NCBI GenBank assembly: GCA_018389105.1
Contig: JACATO010000066.1
Span: forward strand, 62,001 to 126,000
From: Nautilus pompilius
Lineage: Eukaryota; Mollusca; Cephalopoda; Nautilida; Nautilidae
DNA: 64,000 nt
Reading direction: 5' to 3'
Positions 42,931 through 56,076 of the stretch are shown piece after piece. The notes beneath the pieces are model-generated. The model was not told where the DNA came from, did not search any database, and was given only the letters and a program-made list of their open reading frames with translations. How positions within the stretch are numbered: position 1 is the stretch's first letter; each line of letters opens with the position of its first letter. The translations under genes were made by a program, and so were the position numbers.

Positions 42931-43283
42931 CTATATACTGTTAAGAAAATTCCATTCTTTTGGTATTAGCATCTTGCTTTTTAGTCAACTGCTTAAACAG
43001 TTATAGTATAAAAGTAGCTTCCATAGTATCATATTGAGCCATGTCAAGAGATATGATTATGATCCCAATCTGTGGTAATAGTAATTGCTATTTCTGATTT
43101 CAAAGATGCTTTCCATGGTCACTATGCTCATGTTCTCCGTATTAGTGATTTTCTGCACTATTACATGCTCGCCTATTTAACAAGTAATCAAGGTTATTAT
43201 TCAAATCCAAATGGTAAAATATGTATACATCAATCAGCAGTTTTATCTTCTGTACCTGTGCTATCCTGACTTTGCTTCCAGGT

Positions 43284-44060
43284 TTACTCTTTTTTTTTTT
43301 TGGTGATCACTCAAATGGACACGCTGGATCCCTGCGCAAAGGTTGCCGTGTGCTGCAGGTCCCTCAGACTGCCAAAGAGCTTCTTTTGCACCATGGTCTC
43401 TGCCCAGATTTGTTGCCCAAGACCATCATGTAGTGGGCAGGACTGCAGCAGATGTTCTGTTGTCATGCTGCCTGTCTGGCAGGGGCACTGGTCTGACTAG
43501 CAAATTCTGAACTTGATAAAGAGGTGGTGGTTCATTCGGTTGTGGCCAGTCTGCAACCTGAATGTGAGAACATGCTTGGGCCTGGAGAGCAGATGATAAG
43601 GGTCATTTCCATTGTATCATGGGTATTACTGCAGCCACTTGTTTTGTTGTTTTGCCTTAATGATAGTCTTGATTTCTTTGAAGGTGGTGGACCTGTCATT
43701 CTGTTCCTTTGCAAGTGTGTCTGCAGCTTCATTGCCTAGTATGTTGCAGTGGGAGAGGACCCACTGCAGGACAACTGTGTGGGTTCTGCACAGAGGGACT
43801 AGGGCAGACAACAGGTCATTCAGTTCTTTGTCTCTGGCAGTGTCTAAGGTCTGCAGAACTACTTCGCATCACTGAACAACACAACATTGTGGGTGGAGAA
43901 TGGACTGTGTTCTATGTGGGCTGCACCTTGGAGTGCTACTGCTTCAACTTTGAAGTTGGTGGAAAAAAGGCCGGTAGCAAAGGAGATACGTTCTTCTCTC
44001 CCTCCTGGATAGGGGTTGACCAGGCTTTTCTGAGAAGGAAATTCTTTCCCATTTTAGCTC
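43284..44060 (-). pseudogene. Non-LTR retrotransposon 3' fragment with RNase H domain
   Basis: Minus strand. About 43980-43880 reads STNFKVEAVALQGAAHIEHS and VVLFSDA, the RNase H first strands and central Asp. 43811-43626 reads VVLQWVLSHCNILGNEAADT and LAKEQ, the closing H-x-x-x-x-G-N-E-x-A-D motif. After that comes LTFRLQTGHNRMNHHLYQ (about 43575-43520), the tail common to many invertebrate LINEs. Frame breaks throughout. Confidence 0.8.
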
Positions 44061-47000
44061 AGGTTTAAAGAACATTTACCTTTTCATTTTATAGATTTTA
44101 TCTATTATAAATTTCACCTGAAGTCATGATTTTGTAAGGTTACTTTTCTTATTATAATAATTAGCAGCAAAGTAAAATTTATTGCTCCATCAAGTGAGTA
44201 ATTGTCCTTTAGTGCCAGATGATTCAGTGTCACTGTATTATGATGTATTAACAAATGACAGGTTACATGATACTTATTCATAAGTTTCCTATTTGACCCA
44301 ACTAAAAAGTTATTAAAACCAAACCTTCCAGTTGAAAAAAAAATTTTAAAAAGAGATTCTTTGAAAACCCCACTTGAGAATTCTGCTGTGGGTTTTCTTG
44401 CATATGCTACATAATCAAATTGTTCATATAAACATCAAACAGAGATATGCAACTGCCATCACTTGTAGATAAGACCAAACCAAATGATTTGAGAGAGTCT
44501 CAAGGACATTTTTTCAGATTCATTCTGAAAATGGCATTCAACAACAAAAGTTCATTGCAGCTGCAGAAATTCCAAAGATACATGCCAATGTTATATGCTA
44601 CCAAAAATTTGCTATGGATCAAAAGATACAATGATAATGTTATGATGTTGTTAGGTACTATAAAAGTAAAGTGGAATATATGTATAAATGACAATTTAAG
44701 ACGACACTTAGCTGGGGTACCTGGCGCTGCACAGGAAAAAATAGCTTTTATAAAAAAAGTTTTATATCAATTTGAAAAACAGAAATTTTATTTGTTTAAA
44801 TATCAATCATTGAATGAACATTAGATTGATGCTAATGATACATTTCTTAACATTTTACAAGCTGTACACTTAAATTTAACTTTGCTCCATAAGAGCCTCT
44901 TTATAGACTGTTTTTGTAGATTTCCCCAGGGTGAAAATCGCCAACTCTTGAACATGCAGTTGTCCATGGGAAAAGCAGGGACTATCCAAACAACTTTCAA
45001 TGATCAGCCCTGTGCTTTATTGACAGTCATAACAAACTGGATTCTCTTGAATTCAGAGGGGCTTTATAAAATTGCATAATGGTTATGTTTCAGCTGACGT
45101 TTTTAGGAATCTGAAAATGTACCTGACCAATACATGGCTGGTTTAAAAGATGACAAATCTGTAGAAAACTACTTAATGAATTTTTATTCTTAGTTTTCAA
45201 AGTTATACTGTGTATAATATCAAAACCTGCCATTGATGGCCTGTTGAAAAGTGAAATTTATGGTCACATCTAAGTTGAATGAGTGCCATGAAGCTGTGTT
45301 AACTCTGAACCTTGAAAGGCAGCCTTTGTTGGCCAATGGGGCCAGGCTCTGGTACTCTTGGATCCTGCCATTTCATCCTGAGGTACCTTTATTATAAATT
45401 GAGACTGCTAGGTCACCTATTTTGAATGAGTGCGGTGAACTAAATGTAATCTATAAGGCTTTTGAAAAGTGGACTCAAAATGGCGTTCAAGGCCGTGCAG
45501 TAGCTTAAAACCTCACCCAGATTCTGAAGGACCTAGACCCAAAATTTGAGGCCCCCAGGTGCTATGATTTGGCTGTGAATGAGTAACAAACAAATTCACA
45601 AACACTTGAAAATATTTATTAGATTAGTGTTAACAAATGCCAAAGATATCATTAAATAATGACATAGTGGATCCATAGAAACTCTCTCAAAAAAACAACG
45701 ATCTCTGGTTAATGAGACAAAGAACGCAACTCTAAAATCACAAGTACCAGTTCTGGATCAACTGGATATCAGATTTCTATTTAGACCAACAAACCAGCTC
45801 AATGTAATAAGTCAGGCTCTTTCCAAACAAATTGGAAATAGTTTGCATTACTTAGACAAATTTTTTATCTTCACAAAATTCTGTTATATACTTTATTTGT
45901 CTAAATAATGCCTGTATCTCATGACTAATATAAAAGAAATATAATAATACTGTATTTTTAAAAAAAAAAAAACATTGCACTATCTCAATTTACTATGTAG
46001 TATAGTTTGGAATTTTGGATTCCTATGAGAAAGTTTGTTTATAGGTAAGGTACAAACTATTAAAATAGTGGTATATCCAATTGGAATAACTGTTGCTACC
46101 ACATGGATACGTAACATATTACTATTTTCTGATTCAGTTTTAATCCTAAAATGTTCAAATGCATCTAAGGAATATTGAATAAATATTCTCATTTTAATAT
46201 TTTGAAAAGACTTTTTCTTGGTTCTTCTAAAAAGTAATGATATGATATTAATCAAAACACTAAAAAAAAGACCAAATGCCACACAGCTCTATGACAATAC
46301 ACAGTTGTTTGGGAGAGCAGTAACATCACCCATACATTTGAAAAGTACAGGCTTAAATTTATTGAAATTCCCCTAAAGTTAACAGTTCCAGTAAGTTACT
46401 ACAAGAATTTGTTTTAGTTATGGAGTAAATTAAGTCTTTTATTAACATGATTCAGTGTTCCTTTAAGGGCTTCATCAATGAGTTTGTCTTGTTTACTCTA
46501 TAAAACAGGTCCATTTATCAAAAAATTCTGCCTCCGTCCATCCCTCCCTCTCTCTCTCTGTGTGTTTTTCTCTAAACCTTATCCTGTAATTCATTACAAA
46601 TGTCTGGTCCAAAATGTAAGATTTTTAGTGGAATATAAATGAGGAAACCATAGAATTATAGTAACTCTATAAAACTTCTAATTTCTGTAAGTGATTTTAA
46701 GATTGCTTAACTTCTAAATATTTATGAATTTTGGACTTAGGGAAACAAACCAGGCACTCCATTTCCTCCCACATCTGAAAATATAGAGATTTTCCTGCAG
46801 AGGAAAACATTTCTTCCAATCCAGATTAGGTAACATTGAGAGAGGATTTGACTGATACCCCTTTCTAGTTCGTATTTGAACAGAAGCTTGCTTCATGCAA
46901 TGCAAGATTGCTCATCAAGATGGTCAGCCAAGAATTATGTTCTTTGATTGCCTGATTGCTGATAGAAATTAAAACAAAAGTTTTGCTTACATAATAATTC

Positions 47001-48241
47001 AATTCTGGTTTGTATTACGAATCTTATGGTATTTTAAAAACAAGAATTATTTTAAGTATAAAAAGGCACCAATGATGACAGTTAAAAATAATATCCTTAT
47101 GAAAACAAACTATTAAAAAATTCTTTAAAAATTCACAAAACTCTATCAGATGTCAATTTAAAAAAAAAAAACCTTATAATTAACCAAATACATAACATGG
47201 AATCTTAGAAACAAATATCTGAACGTTTAAAGAATGGCTATAGCTGAGTTTTTTCAGAAATTTTAATTCTCTGGTCAGAAAAGAATTAAAGGTTTAAGTT
47301 TCCTCCTCATCAATAAATACCACGTCAGAGGCGGCTTTCTGAGTTTTCATGATATTTAAAAAAATATTTTTAGTATTAAAATACTGACTGTAGTCTTAAA
47401 ATAATGCATTGATAGGAAGATCACATATTTATCTTTATCAGTTTATGTATTTTATTTTTTTTAACTGTTTATCAAAGAAATTGAACAGATGTTGTTCTTG
47501 ACTTAGAAAATAATCATACTGACTTCATGACCAGTCTATATTTAAAAAGCAGACACTCAGACACAAACACAATTTCAAGATTACTACTAGGTAAGTTTCA
47601 TAAAAATAAGAACTGTAATTAGTGAGAAATTAATACTATTCATGCTTCACATTGGGTCTAGAATTTGATAATATAACAACCTATGTTTGCTTTAGAAATC
47701 AATTATGCAGTTGGCTGATTCTCACATTGCCACTCATATTACTGTTTCTGAAAGTGGTTTGTGGTGCACTCCTCAACTTCCAATATCAGATGGAATGGTT
47801 TTCTTAATACCTATACATTATGTACCAAAAAGAGTCAAACATACTTCATGAACCATTTTGCTTTTTATTTTGTATAGAGGAAAAAATTGACTACACAGTT
47901 AGTATGGTTGAGATGGGAACCATATCAGTAACAGCTGCTGGAAGCATGGGCGCTCTTACTCTATGATCAGTTTGTTTTTTTTTATGGCAGTGATACTAAC
48001 AACCAAAAGAACTCATGAAAAGAGTATAATATTTAACTATTGTAATTTAATAAATGATCGTAATGTGTTAAAATCAAGGGTTTTTTTTGTTTTTTTGTTT
48101 GTTTTTTTTTTTTTACTTACAGGTATTGAATGGTTTCTGTCAGTGTAAAACAAGAAAAATCTTTATGAATATAAAACTGATGACATGCAAGTAAAATCTA
48201 TGATTCGGGCAAAAAAAGACTGTATTTATCACTTTTTTCAG
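44061..48241. other. Intergenic upstream of EF-hand gene A
   Basis: 44447-44824 (125 codons) and 44882-45079 on the plus strand are open but unrecognised. 45230-45600 is less AT-rich. The unseen 5' non-coding exon of EF-hand gene A should lie in the right part of this stretch. Confidence 0.35.
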
Positions 48242-48270
48242 TTTCAGCAAAGATCCACTCATCAACAATT

Positions 48271-48323
48271 ATGAAGCAGTTGATAATTGCAGTGATGCTT
48301 GGGTATGCAGTCGGGCTTGGAGG
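48271..48323 (+). CDS. EF-hand protein A exon 1: signal peptide
   Basis: ATG begins a hydrophobic stretch of 18 residues. Upstream CAG acceptor-like sites at 48239-48247 suggest the exon starts in 5' UTR after an unseen non-coding exon. Two in-phase donors exist: GTATTT after 48323 (used here) and GTATGC after 48302. Both leave phase 2; the shorter form would drop seven residues. Confidence 0.7.
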
Positions 48324-51300
48324 GTATTTATCTATTTAATCACTTTACTTCAGTAAATAGTCCATAGGGTGAATTAAGAGGAACACACTTTTAAAAGACG
48401 TATCCACTTATGTCCTATCTAGTGTATGAAATTAAAGGAACAGTGTGTTGATAAGCAAACTTAATTGTCACAAATTTTCTTAAAAATAACTTATGTATGC
48501 ATCATTCATTTCAATGGAATTTCAATAAGTACCAAGAGCTTAAATTTTTTGAATTTTTAATATTTATCACTTATAAACATTTGAATCCTAGCAGTGCACT
48601 GGAATCATGAATAGTAATGACACACATTAGAACTGGTGGATCATACGTTCTTTAGATAGTCGTCAGATCTTTTACATTAAGGCTTATTTTCAGATTTCAA
48701 AAGTAATGACAAGAACGACGCTATATTGCATGTGTGGAAATAGTGAAGCGAACACAAGGAGATGAAAAGATTATAAGTCAGAGCTAAGAGCCTAAAAATC
48801 AAGATTCGGCACAACCAAAACAAAACCAGCATAACTGTAACCATTTTCATTAAATGAAGTATGCTGGGGCTTCATGGTATTTCAATTTGATGAATTTACC
48901 CACCCCCTCAAAAGAAAAAAGAAAAAACAAACTGTTAACTTAACTTATTAAGATAGTATGTCACTGAATTGATAAAGATTTCTCCAATGCATTTAATATA
49001 TGACAGCTACATCCATTTTGAAATTATGGAAAGTTGTATAAATAAGTGCTTTCAGCATCTTATAATCAGCACATTAATTCTTATAACTCAGTAATCAATC
49101 CTTCAACTTCTTGGGCTTTAATGTTATTCTCTCGTGATATACTTCCAGCATTTTGCTACAATCGAGTTAAAATTTTTCAAGAAAGGATTTTTCCTGAATT
49201 CTAGCATTAATTTTACAGTTTGATCACTCAAACAAACATAAATCAATCGTTATTATTACTACTTTAAGGGCCAACTCATGTCACCATTTGTTCAGGGCTG
49301 CTAACTACACCATCACTGACCCTCTGAGTCAGACTGACTTTGAACACGTCTGCTTTAGCTGGGATCTAGATGGTGAGTACTCCTTCAATCAAAAATCTCT
49401 CTCAATAAAATTGTGAAAACAATAGGAATCAGTTTTTTATAATTTTTTTTTCTCTTCTTTTTAAAGAATTTACTTATTTATTTTTAGATTTAACACAAGG
49501 ATAAGTGCAGTGTTTGCCTTCTGGAGATGATGACTTAAAAATCACTTTCACAGAAAGATCATCCAAACTGTTTAATCAGTGGAAACGTTAATGTTATAAA
49601 TTACCATTTTCAGTAAAAGCTACCATCCTTTAGCAAATTCTTGCAGATGCCTTGGTACAGATTTTCATAGTTGTCACTATACAAATGTTTACTATTTAGC
49701 GTAGTTTCCTTACTTATAAATCAGAACAAAATCTCTTCTTGCTCACCACCAGATGAGATATTCTTTTATAGTCCACTCTTGGTGTAGTTAGTTCCTGGGT
49801 AAATTTATGCAGGTTCCAAACTGATGAATGGGTCCATTTGTGTCATTCTCTGGCCAAGGTAGTTCCACAAATGCTCTATGGTGGCAGATTTAGGCTTTGC
49901 CATACCATCTTACTAGAAGTGCTTAATGTGGCCTTTGGCATAAAAGCATATCTGGAACTATGATGAGATTCAGGTTATAGTCTTAGTAATGTTTCTGTTT
50001 TTCTCAACCACATCTTCATACACACATCCATACAGTAAATAAAAAAACATGCTCTTGTTAAACCAATAAATCCATCTTAACTACAGGTTCTGATGACATT
50101 ATGGTATCTATAGACATTGATGAACAGGATGTCTAGGTCAGAATCTTTGACTACTTAGCTTCCCAGTGACAGATCTAGTGGACATGTAGTTACCCACCCC
50201 CCACTGATCTTGACTTCTTGAAATATCCCTGAGATTGCAGATTAGCAAATGAGTCCATACTATAATGTTTGTACACCAGATGAATAATTATTGAATACTA
50301 AATATTCATCTGAAAACCAATTTCTTTAATAGGATATTCTTTATTTTCTGCAATCATCTGTAATTTTGTTGCAGCATTGTAGTATTTCCCAACTAAGATG
50401 ATCGATAATGATAAATTCATATTATTTGAAATTTATTTATAACAGATCTGTTGTATGCATGCATATGCAACCAATCAAGATTTTTTTTTTCAAATTTCCC
50501 CTTTTGTATTGATAAGAGATATATCATAGAAAGCATTTGCTTCCAGTGCATAAAGTTTAGCTCTTGTAATCCATATAATTATTCGGATTCATGTAGAATA
50601 ACATGAATTTACATCCTCTGGTGTAAACAATAACTAAAATTAAATTGGAGGATTCTTAAATTATTTCTAGTTTGATATAAAGTCCTGAGTTATATATGAA
50701 ACTTCTCAACTCTCAACATGGTATCTCCCAAATTGTTTATCCAATTAATACTACATACGTGTTGCTAATTAGTACCAGTTACATGTATGCAGAGCCTTGA
50801 AAAGCATTAACTAGTAATCATTAATGTTCCATTTTTTCCTAATTCTAAAGGAAAAGTTTTACAACCTGAAGCCAAGATGCTCAAGAAGATTAATTGGTAA
50901 ATTATTGTAAATGCTTGCTATGGAAAATTAGTTGTAAGTAATCTCTATTCTCTTGCATTGTTCTTAAAAATACTTTTTTTTTGTTAACATTCAAGTAACA
51001 CAACAAAAATGACCCTGCAACTAGACTGATTAAATGAAGAAAAACATATTGCTATTCTAAAGCATGCTGGCTGGCTTCTGATTTAAATGTTGGTGGCAAA
51101 CTTTATAACAACACTGCTATTACCACAGTTGTTAATGTTAAAAGTTAGTTAACATACTAGTTGAAAGTAAGTAGTCTACTAATTTTCAACTTAAATGCGT
51201 TTCAGGGTGAGACTCATAAAAGTAGAAGACTCAGAAAAATAACCGATGAATGTTTAGAACAGACTGCACACACATGGCACTGCTTGCTAGTCTTTTCTGA

Positions 51301-52971
51301 TACTTATCAATACAATAAGGTGACTTTGAAGAACTTAGTATAATGTAGAAGCAAATATATTACAAGTTAATAAAATTTATTCTAAAGCATATTAAATAAT
51401 TTCAAAATCTAAGAAATGCAGAGTCTTTCCCAAGATTATCTGGTAGACTGAATGGTAGAAGTCAAGCGAGCAGATTGTCTAAGTAATCAGATGGTGGAGA
51501 AATTGTTTTAGGGAGGCTACTTCAATCCCTGAAAAGAAAAGTGCTTATCAATGTTCATTATAGTTCCACAAAATGGAAAATGAAATTGGATCTCAATTTT
51601 TTAGCAGTATTACTGATATATTGAAGGCAAACTTTTCATTTGTAATATATAATAATAGGAGATTTGAGTGGATCCAGCACAAGATTCAAAATGTTTATAA
51701 TCTTTTCTTTTTGGAAAAAAACATCAATAGTGGAACATATTTTGAAATGTTGGGTCTAAGTTTAGATGCTAATTCCAGCAATGTCGTCAATCAAAAAAAT
51801 TTGGTAAATGGGAAGGAAAGCTGATGCAACTTTGGGCATTTTATTTATCAGTTATTTTTTCAAAAATATTCTGCTGTAGAAATAATGTCATGAAATTTTA
51901 TGAACACATGGTATCTCGAACATGTTTCTGTTCCTCCACCCACGTCTATTACTCATGCATTTCACTTTTATAATTTTTAAACCTTGCTATGCAATTAAAG
52001 GAGTAAAGAAGTTGTAAAGCTTTGAATCTGTAGATTCTTTTTAACAATCTAAAATAGTGCGTACTGTGATTTTAATATTGTTAATTTCCAGGAAGTGGCA
52101 CCGTAGATTTCTCAGAATTTAAATCAGCTTGGGAAAGAACTGCTGGAGATGATGAATCAGTCAAGCGAAAAAGTTTAAGTGAAACAGACAGGCAACTTTT
52201 GTTGGAGTTTGAGCTGATTGACAAGAATGAGAACGGAGAATTGGATGCTTCAGATTTTGATCACATGTTCAGGGCTTTTGATATAGATGGTCAGTTATAC
52301 AACTTGTTTTAAAAATCCCTCCTATAATAAGGATAAATACTAAGATTTACACAAACTGCAAAAACTGAATACTAATTTATTTCATCTCAACATAAGCAAT
52401 CAGAAACGTGTGTATAATCTGTAATTGAAATATTCTTAAGGGAACAATTTTTATCTCATTCCTGAAATGATTTGTTAATAACTTGGCAGCACTTGCAGAT
52501 TTTTCAATCTTTTCCATTTGTAGGTCTTTATTGACATTAACATCTGAATACTATGAAACAAATTTATCCTTCTATTCTTTTACTAATCAGTCAAGCTAGG
52601 TCTGCCTGCAAATTTTTAAAAAACTGTTGTTTGCAAAATGGTAAAATTAACCCCTTACAAATTTTTTTTATATTACAGTAATTTTGTACCTATCAGATCT
52701 TTCAAGTTATGAAAACATGTACTTTTAATGGAAAGAGAGATTCTCTTTTCAAATAAGCATGTTAAACACTAGAAAAAATCCTGAAGACCTCGTACATTGT
52801 GATGGCTCTGCAGTCTCCTTGTTATTACTATAATTGATTGATTATACTAACTACAGATCCATGCATACACTTTTCATATTAATGAATTTTATTTTCCTTT
52901 CTTTTTCAGGAAACAAATTAGTGACATTTTATGAATTCTGCACTGGGTGGACACATCTGGGTGATGATTAA
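48271..52971 (+). CDS. Secreted EF-hand calcium-binding protein A (4 coding exons)
   Basis: Exons 48271-48323, 49296-49372, 52092-52289 and 52910-52971 (intron phases 2, 1, 1) give 129 residues. The N-terminus MKQLIIAVMLGYAVGLGG is a likely signal peptide. There are three EF-hand loops. EF1 (41-52, D-L-D-G-S-G-T-V-D-F-S-E) is interrupted by intron 2 inside its loop. EF2 (87-98, D-K-N-E-N-G-E-L-D-A-S-D) ends in Asp instead of the usual Glu. EF3 (107-118, D-I-D-G-N-K-L-V-T-F-Y-E) completes the set. Only two cysteines lie in the mature part (C37, C120). There is no transmembrane segment and no second domain. Inferred role: an extracellular or vesicular calcium binder. A paralogue lies 5.7 kb downstream. 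No specific named family was recognised beyond EF-hand. Confidence 0.88.
49296..49372 (+). CDS. EF-hand protein A exon 2
   Basis: Acceptor TTGTTCAG and donor GTGAGT, with one base carried at each end. Encodes AANYTITDPLSQTDFEHVCF and then SWDLD, the helix and first half of EF1. It aligns with exon 2 of the downstream paralogue through D-P-x-x-x-x-D-F-E and S-W-D-x-D. Confidence 0.88.
49690..50000 (-). pseudogene. Possible Tc1-like transposase relic in intron 2 of EF-hand gene A
   Basis: Minus-strand reading near 49910-49790 gives SATIEHLWNYLGQRMTQMDP, resembling Tc1's 'N-P-I-E-H-L-W-x-x-L-x-R' block. Surrounding frames are broken and no ends were found. It may help explain why this intron (2719 bases) is twice as long as its counterpart in gene B. 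Confidence 0.5.
52092..52289 (+). CDS. EF-hand protein A exon 3: rest of EF1 and EF2
   Basis: 198 nt, exactly as long as the paralogue's exon 3, with 38 of 65 full codons encoding identical residues by hand count. Carries SGTVDFSEF (end of EF1), the helix LLLEFELI, EF2 (DKNENGELDASD) and the start of EF3 (AFDID). Acceptor TTTCCAG, donor GTCAGT. Confidence 0.93.
52910..52971 (+). CDS. EF-hand protein A exon 4: end of EF3 and stop
   Basis: Acceptor CTTTTTCAG. Encodes GNKLVTFYEFCTGWTHLGDD, then TAA. The E-F-C-T-G-W ending is shared with the paralogue, and the coding length (62 nt with stop) is identical. Confidence 0.93.
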
Positions 52972-53019
52972 AGATCAGCATATGAAAAGGGCAACTAAGC
53001 CTTATTGTAACTTGTAAAG

Positions 53020-53025
53020 AATAAA
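53020..53025 (+). promoter_or_regulatory. Polyadenylation signal AATAAA of EF-hand gene A
   Basis: A canonical AATAAA lies 49 bases after the stop codon. A second candidate AATAAA occurs near 53073. The short 3' UTR fits a compact secreted-protein gene. Confidence 0.6.
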
Positions 53026-54181
53026 AGAATTTGTATATGTTTATATATCTTTTAAAATTTTTCATGTTGTATAATAAAATGATGATTCAAACAAAAAATA
53101 TATAACACCACACACCTTACTAGCTTTTTTTGATTTTATAATAAAGTTTATAGTTAGAGACTCCATTCTAACTATAAGCAACTTTGACATAATTGTCCTA
53201 GATAAACTTCATACTTTTAAAAAATATTGTATTTTAAATAAAACAGCAAATTTTTTTAAAAAATAAATCGATTTACCTACCTAGTGTGATAGTATCTGAT
53301 AACCTCTCTGCATGCTATAATATTGAACATAAAACTTATGGCAGATGGGCAAAGTAGCACCCATGTTTGCTCTCCACTGGAAGCCAGATTGATTTCTTAT
53401 CACACCAATACCAGTAGATTTTCTACCAAAAAGAAACAGAAGATTCTGAGTAAAAAGTTCATTTCTTCAACAAATTATCACACAGCTTCAGTTTCAAGAC
53501 TTCCCAAGTGTAAGCCATGGTAATCTAGTTCTGCTTAGCCAACAGGGCTTACATTATCTAACCCTCCTGAATGACCCACATAACAAAAACAAAGACCAGC
53601 CATGGAATTTAAATATAAATTAATTTATTTAAAAACTAACCAAAATTGAGATTTCCAACCTTGCTAAGTAATCATTATTTTTAAATTATATTTCTATTAA
53701 TTTATTGCTTTCTATTCAAAACCTTGTAGTTCTGAACACCTTAAAGTCACTCACAAAAATCAGTTTCAATTATCCTCAGGGATGCAGGAAGTATTTCAAG
53801 TTATATGAAGGTCCTTTTAACCCATCAATTTAATTAATCCAAAGACTAAAAAAAACATTAACAAATGTCAAACTTATTATGATAGTTTTAAATCATGCCC
53901 CCTTATAGCCTGAAACTCTGAAAGAACATCAAATGCAGATGTTTCTGCCTGTTCCACACATTTAAAAATTATTAATGTTCCACTTAAAATGCTCTAAAGT
54001 TCTGATATGCAAAGCTAAGCTACCTAAGTTTTATAATAGTCACCCCTCATAATCAAATATAGACATTCACACAATTACATGTGAACAAAGTGAGAATTTG
54101 CTTATAGTGTAGGAGCTGTGCTACATGCATAGCAACTGTACTCTATAGCAAGCAGTGTAGCCTGTTGTTAAGGAATATCTC

Positions 54182-54400
54182 TTGAAAACCAGGCAATTAC
54201 CACCCCAACCCCACAAGTACTTAAAAAACCCTACCAAACCTCTTCATTTTCAGATGAGAGAGAAAACAAGTGACTGGCTGGTGATGAAGAGTGAGAAAAC
54301 ATTATGCTATGGAGGTAAGCAAAACAGAGCCCGTCTCAACTGGGATGTGAAATCAGGCCCTCAACCATAATAGTCCAATTGATACACAAAATGTAGCACC
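54182..54400 (+). repeat. Dispersed repeat copy C
   Basis: CTACCAAACCTCTTCATTTT at 54231-54250, then GAGAGAAAACAAGTGACTGG and on to CAGAGCCCGTCTCAACTGGG. It matches the inverse of 1-250 along most of its length. Intergenic between the two EF-hand genes. Confidence 0.6.
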
Positions 54401-56076
54401 TCATGGAATTACCAGAATAAACCCAAAAGAACTAATGCTATCTTTCCACATAATCCTCATTTTTGCTGACATTTTTATTTCATTGGTTTTTCTAGTTTTC
54501 AAGCCCCACTGTAAGTAAATTTTATCGCATTTGAGTACAATACCTCACTACAGCCTAAATGATACTAGACTCACCAAACACATTCTCATGTTACACCACT
54601 TATGTATGAAATTCTATGCAACATTGTATTTTATGTAAACAAAATCCTGAATAGTGGTTTCTTTGCAATTAATAAGGCTCATTACTTTCAGTATGACCCT
54701 TATAAGTTTTGCTGAAGAAACCTAATTTTTTTTTATTTCTCATAATTACCACTTCATTAAAATTGTTTATTCTATTTTAGGTGACATGATTAGACCATCA
54801 CTCTATTCTTAAACAAAGCTTCCTAGAATTAGCGTGATCTATATGGATGCATTTATACTTTAAAGAGATTTAAGAAGATTAATATAAGTTAACAATCTGC
54901 AGTATTGTAGAATAAATATGAACAATGCTAAAGAAAATTACTTTAATGTTTAATTAGTCAGGGAAGCTATTGTGATGTACAAAACTTGATAAAATTCAAT
55001 TTTAAAACAGGAATGAGCAGAACACCTCAAAATTTTTTCTTTATAGCATGGTATAAATGCATCTTATTCAATTGTCTTAATTAAAATGCCTTGGTAAAAT
55101 CTGTCAATTGATTATTAGCTCATTTGGAAACCGATGGAATAAAATAGATATTGGCATACTCACAGAAAGAAAAAGCTTATGTATATAATTATTTTGGAAG
55201 CTGAATTATTTTTTAATGTACAGTAGCAGTTGCTCTGTAAAACACCTTATGTATGCCAGTGTCATACCACATAATAAAATTGTAATTGCAATTGTCATAG
55301 CTTAGATGTAGGTTTATGAATCTGTTATTCCTAGCTACTAGAGATGTTCAAAATGTAGTATAGTTTATAACTTTGAAACACAACATAAGTGAAACTGCTC
55401 ATACTCAGAGGTAACATTTGTTTCATATTCAAGATTATAGTACAATTTGTGAATTTATAAAGTACATGGATGCCAAACACCTATTTCTGCTGCTTATAAA
55501 TAAAGTACAACCAAAAAGACTTTTTTCAAAGATACAGAATGCCACAATTGCTACTAAAGTTATCAACCACATCAAGATTGCCTGTTGAGCAAAGTCTTGG
55601 TCAGTATAGTGCATAAACAGTGTTGATAATGTATTCCATTGCCTTCCTTTCTTCATAGTTTACTTGAAATGATGCCATCTATAAAAATATTCACTAATAA
55701 ATATTTCTCATAATATACAGCTTGATTGATTCTCAAACAGAATACTTCCTAAACAAATCTCATACTGTATTTTAGAGAATAACTATCAGAACAATTTTAC
55801 ATTTTTTATGGAGAAGAACCTATATTATACTCTAAGGTGTTTACAGATATAACTCCATAAAATATCAGTATTGGAACCTTAAAAGAGTGCAATAGATACA
55901 AAAAACAAAATTCACTTCAATGAGAATCAGACATTTGGGCTGATAAGTACTCATCATGAAATGTTGGTTAATCAAGATTAGAAAAAAACTGATATAGTCT
56001 TATTTTGGGGTGTTGTTAGTCATTTTTTTATAGTCAACAATAAATACTACTATAAAATTTTCATTTTCTTAAAGTA

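Noticed and set aside
43221-43875. Plus-strand open frames over the LINE fragment
   Set aside because: They are complements of the minus-strand RNase H and tail coding sequence.
50155-50215. Short hAT-like end pair CAGTGACAGATC ... CCCCCCACTG
   Set aside because: The bases flanking the two sides (TAGCTTCC and ATCTTGAC) do not match, so no target duplication supports it.
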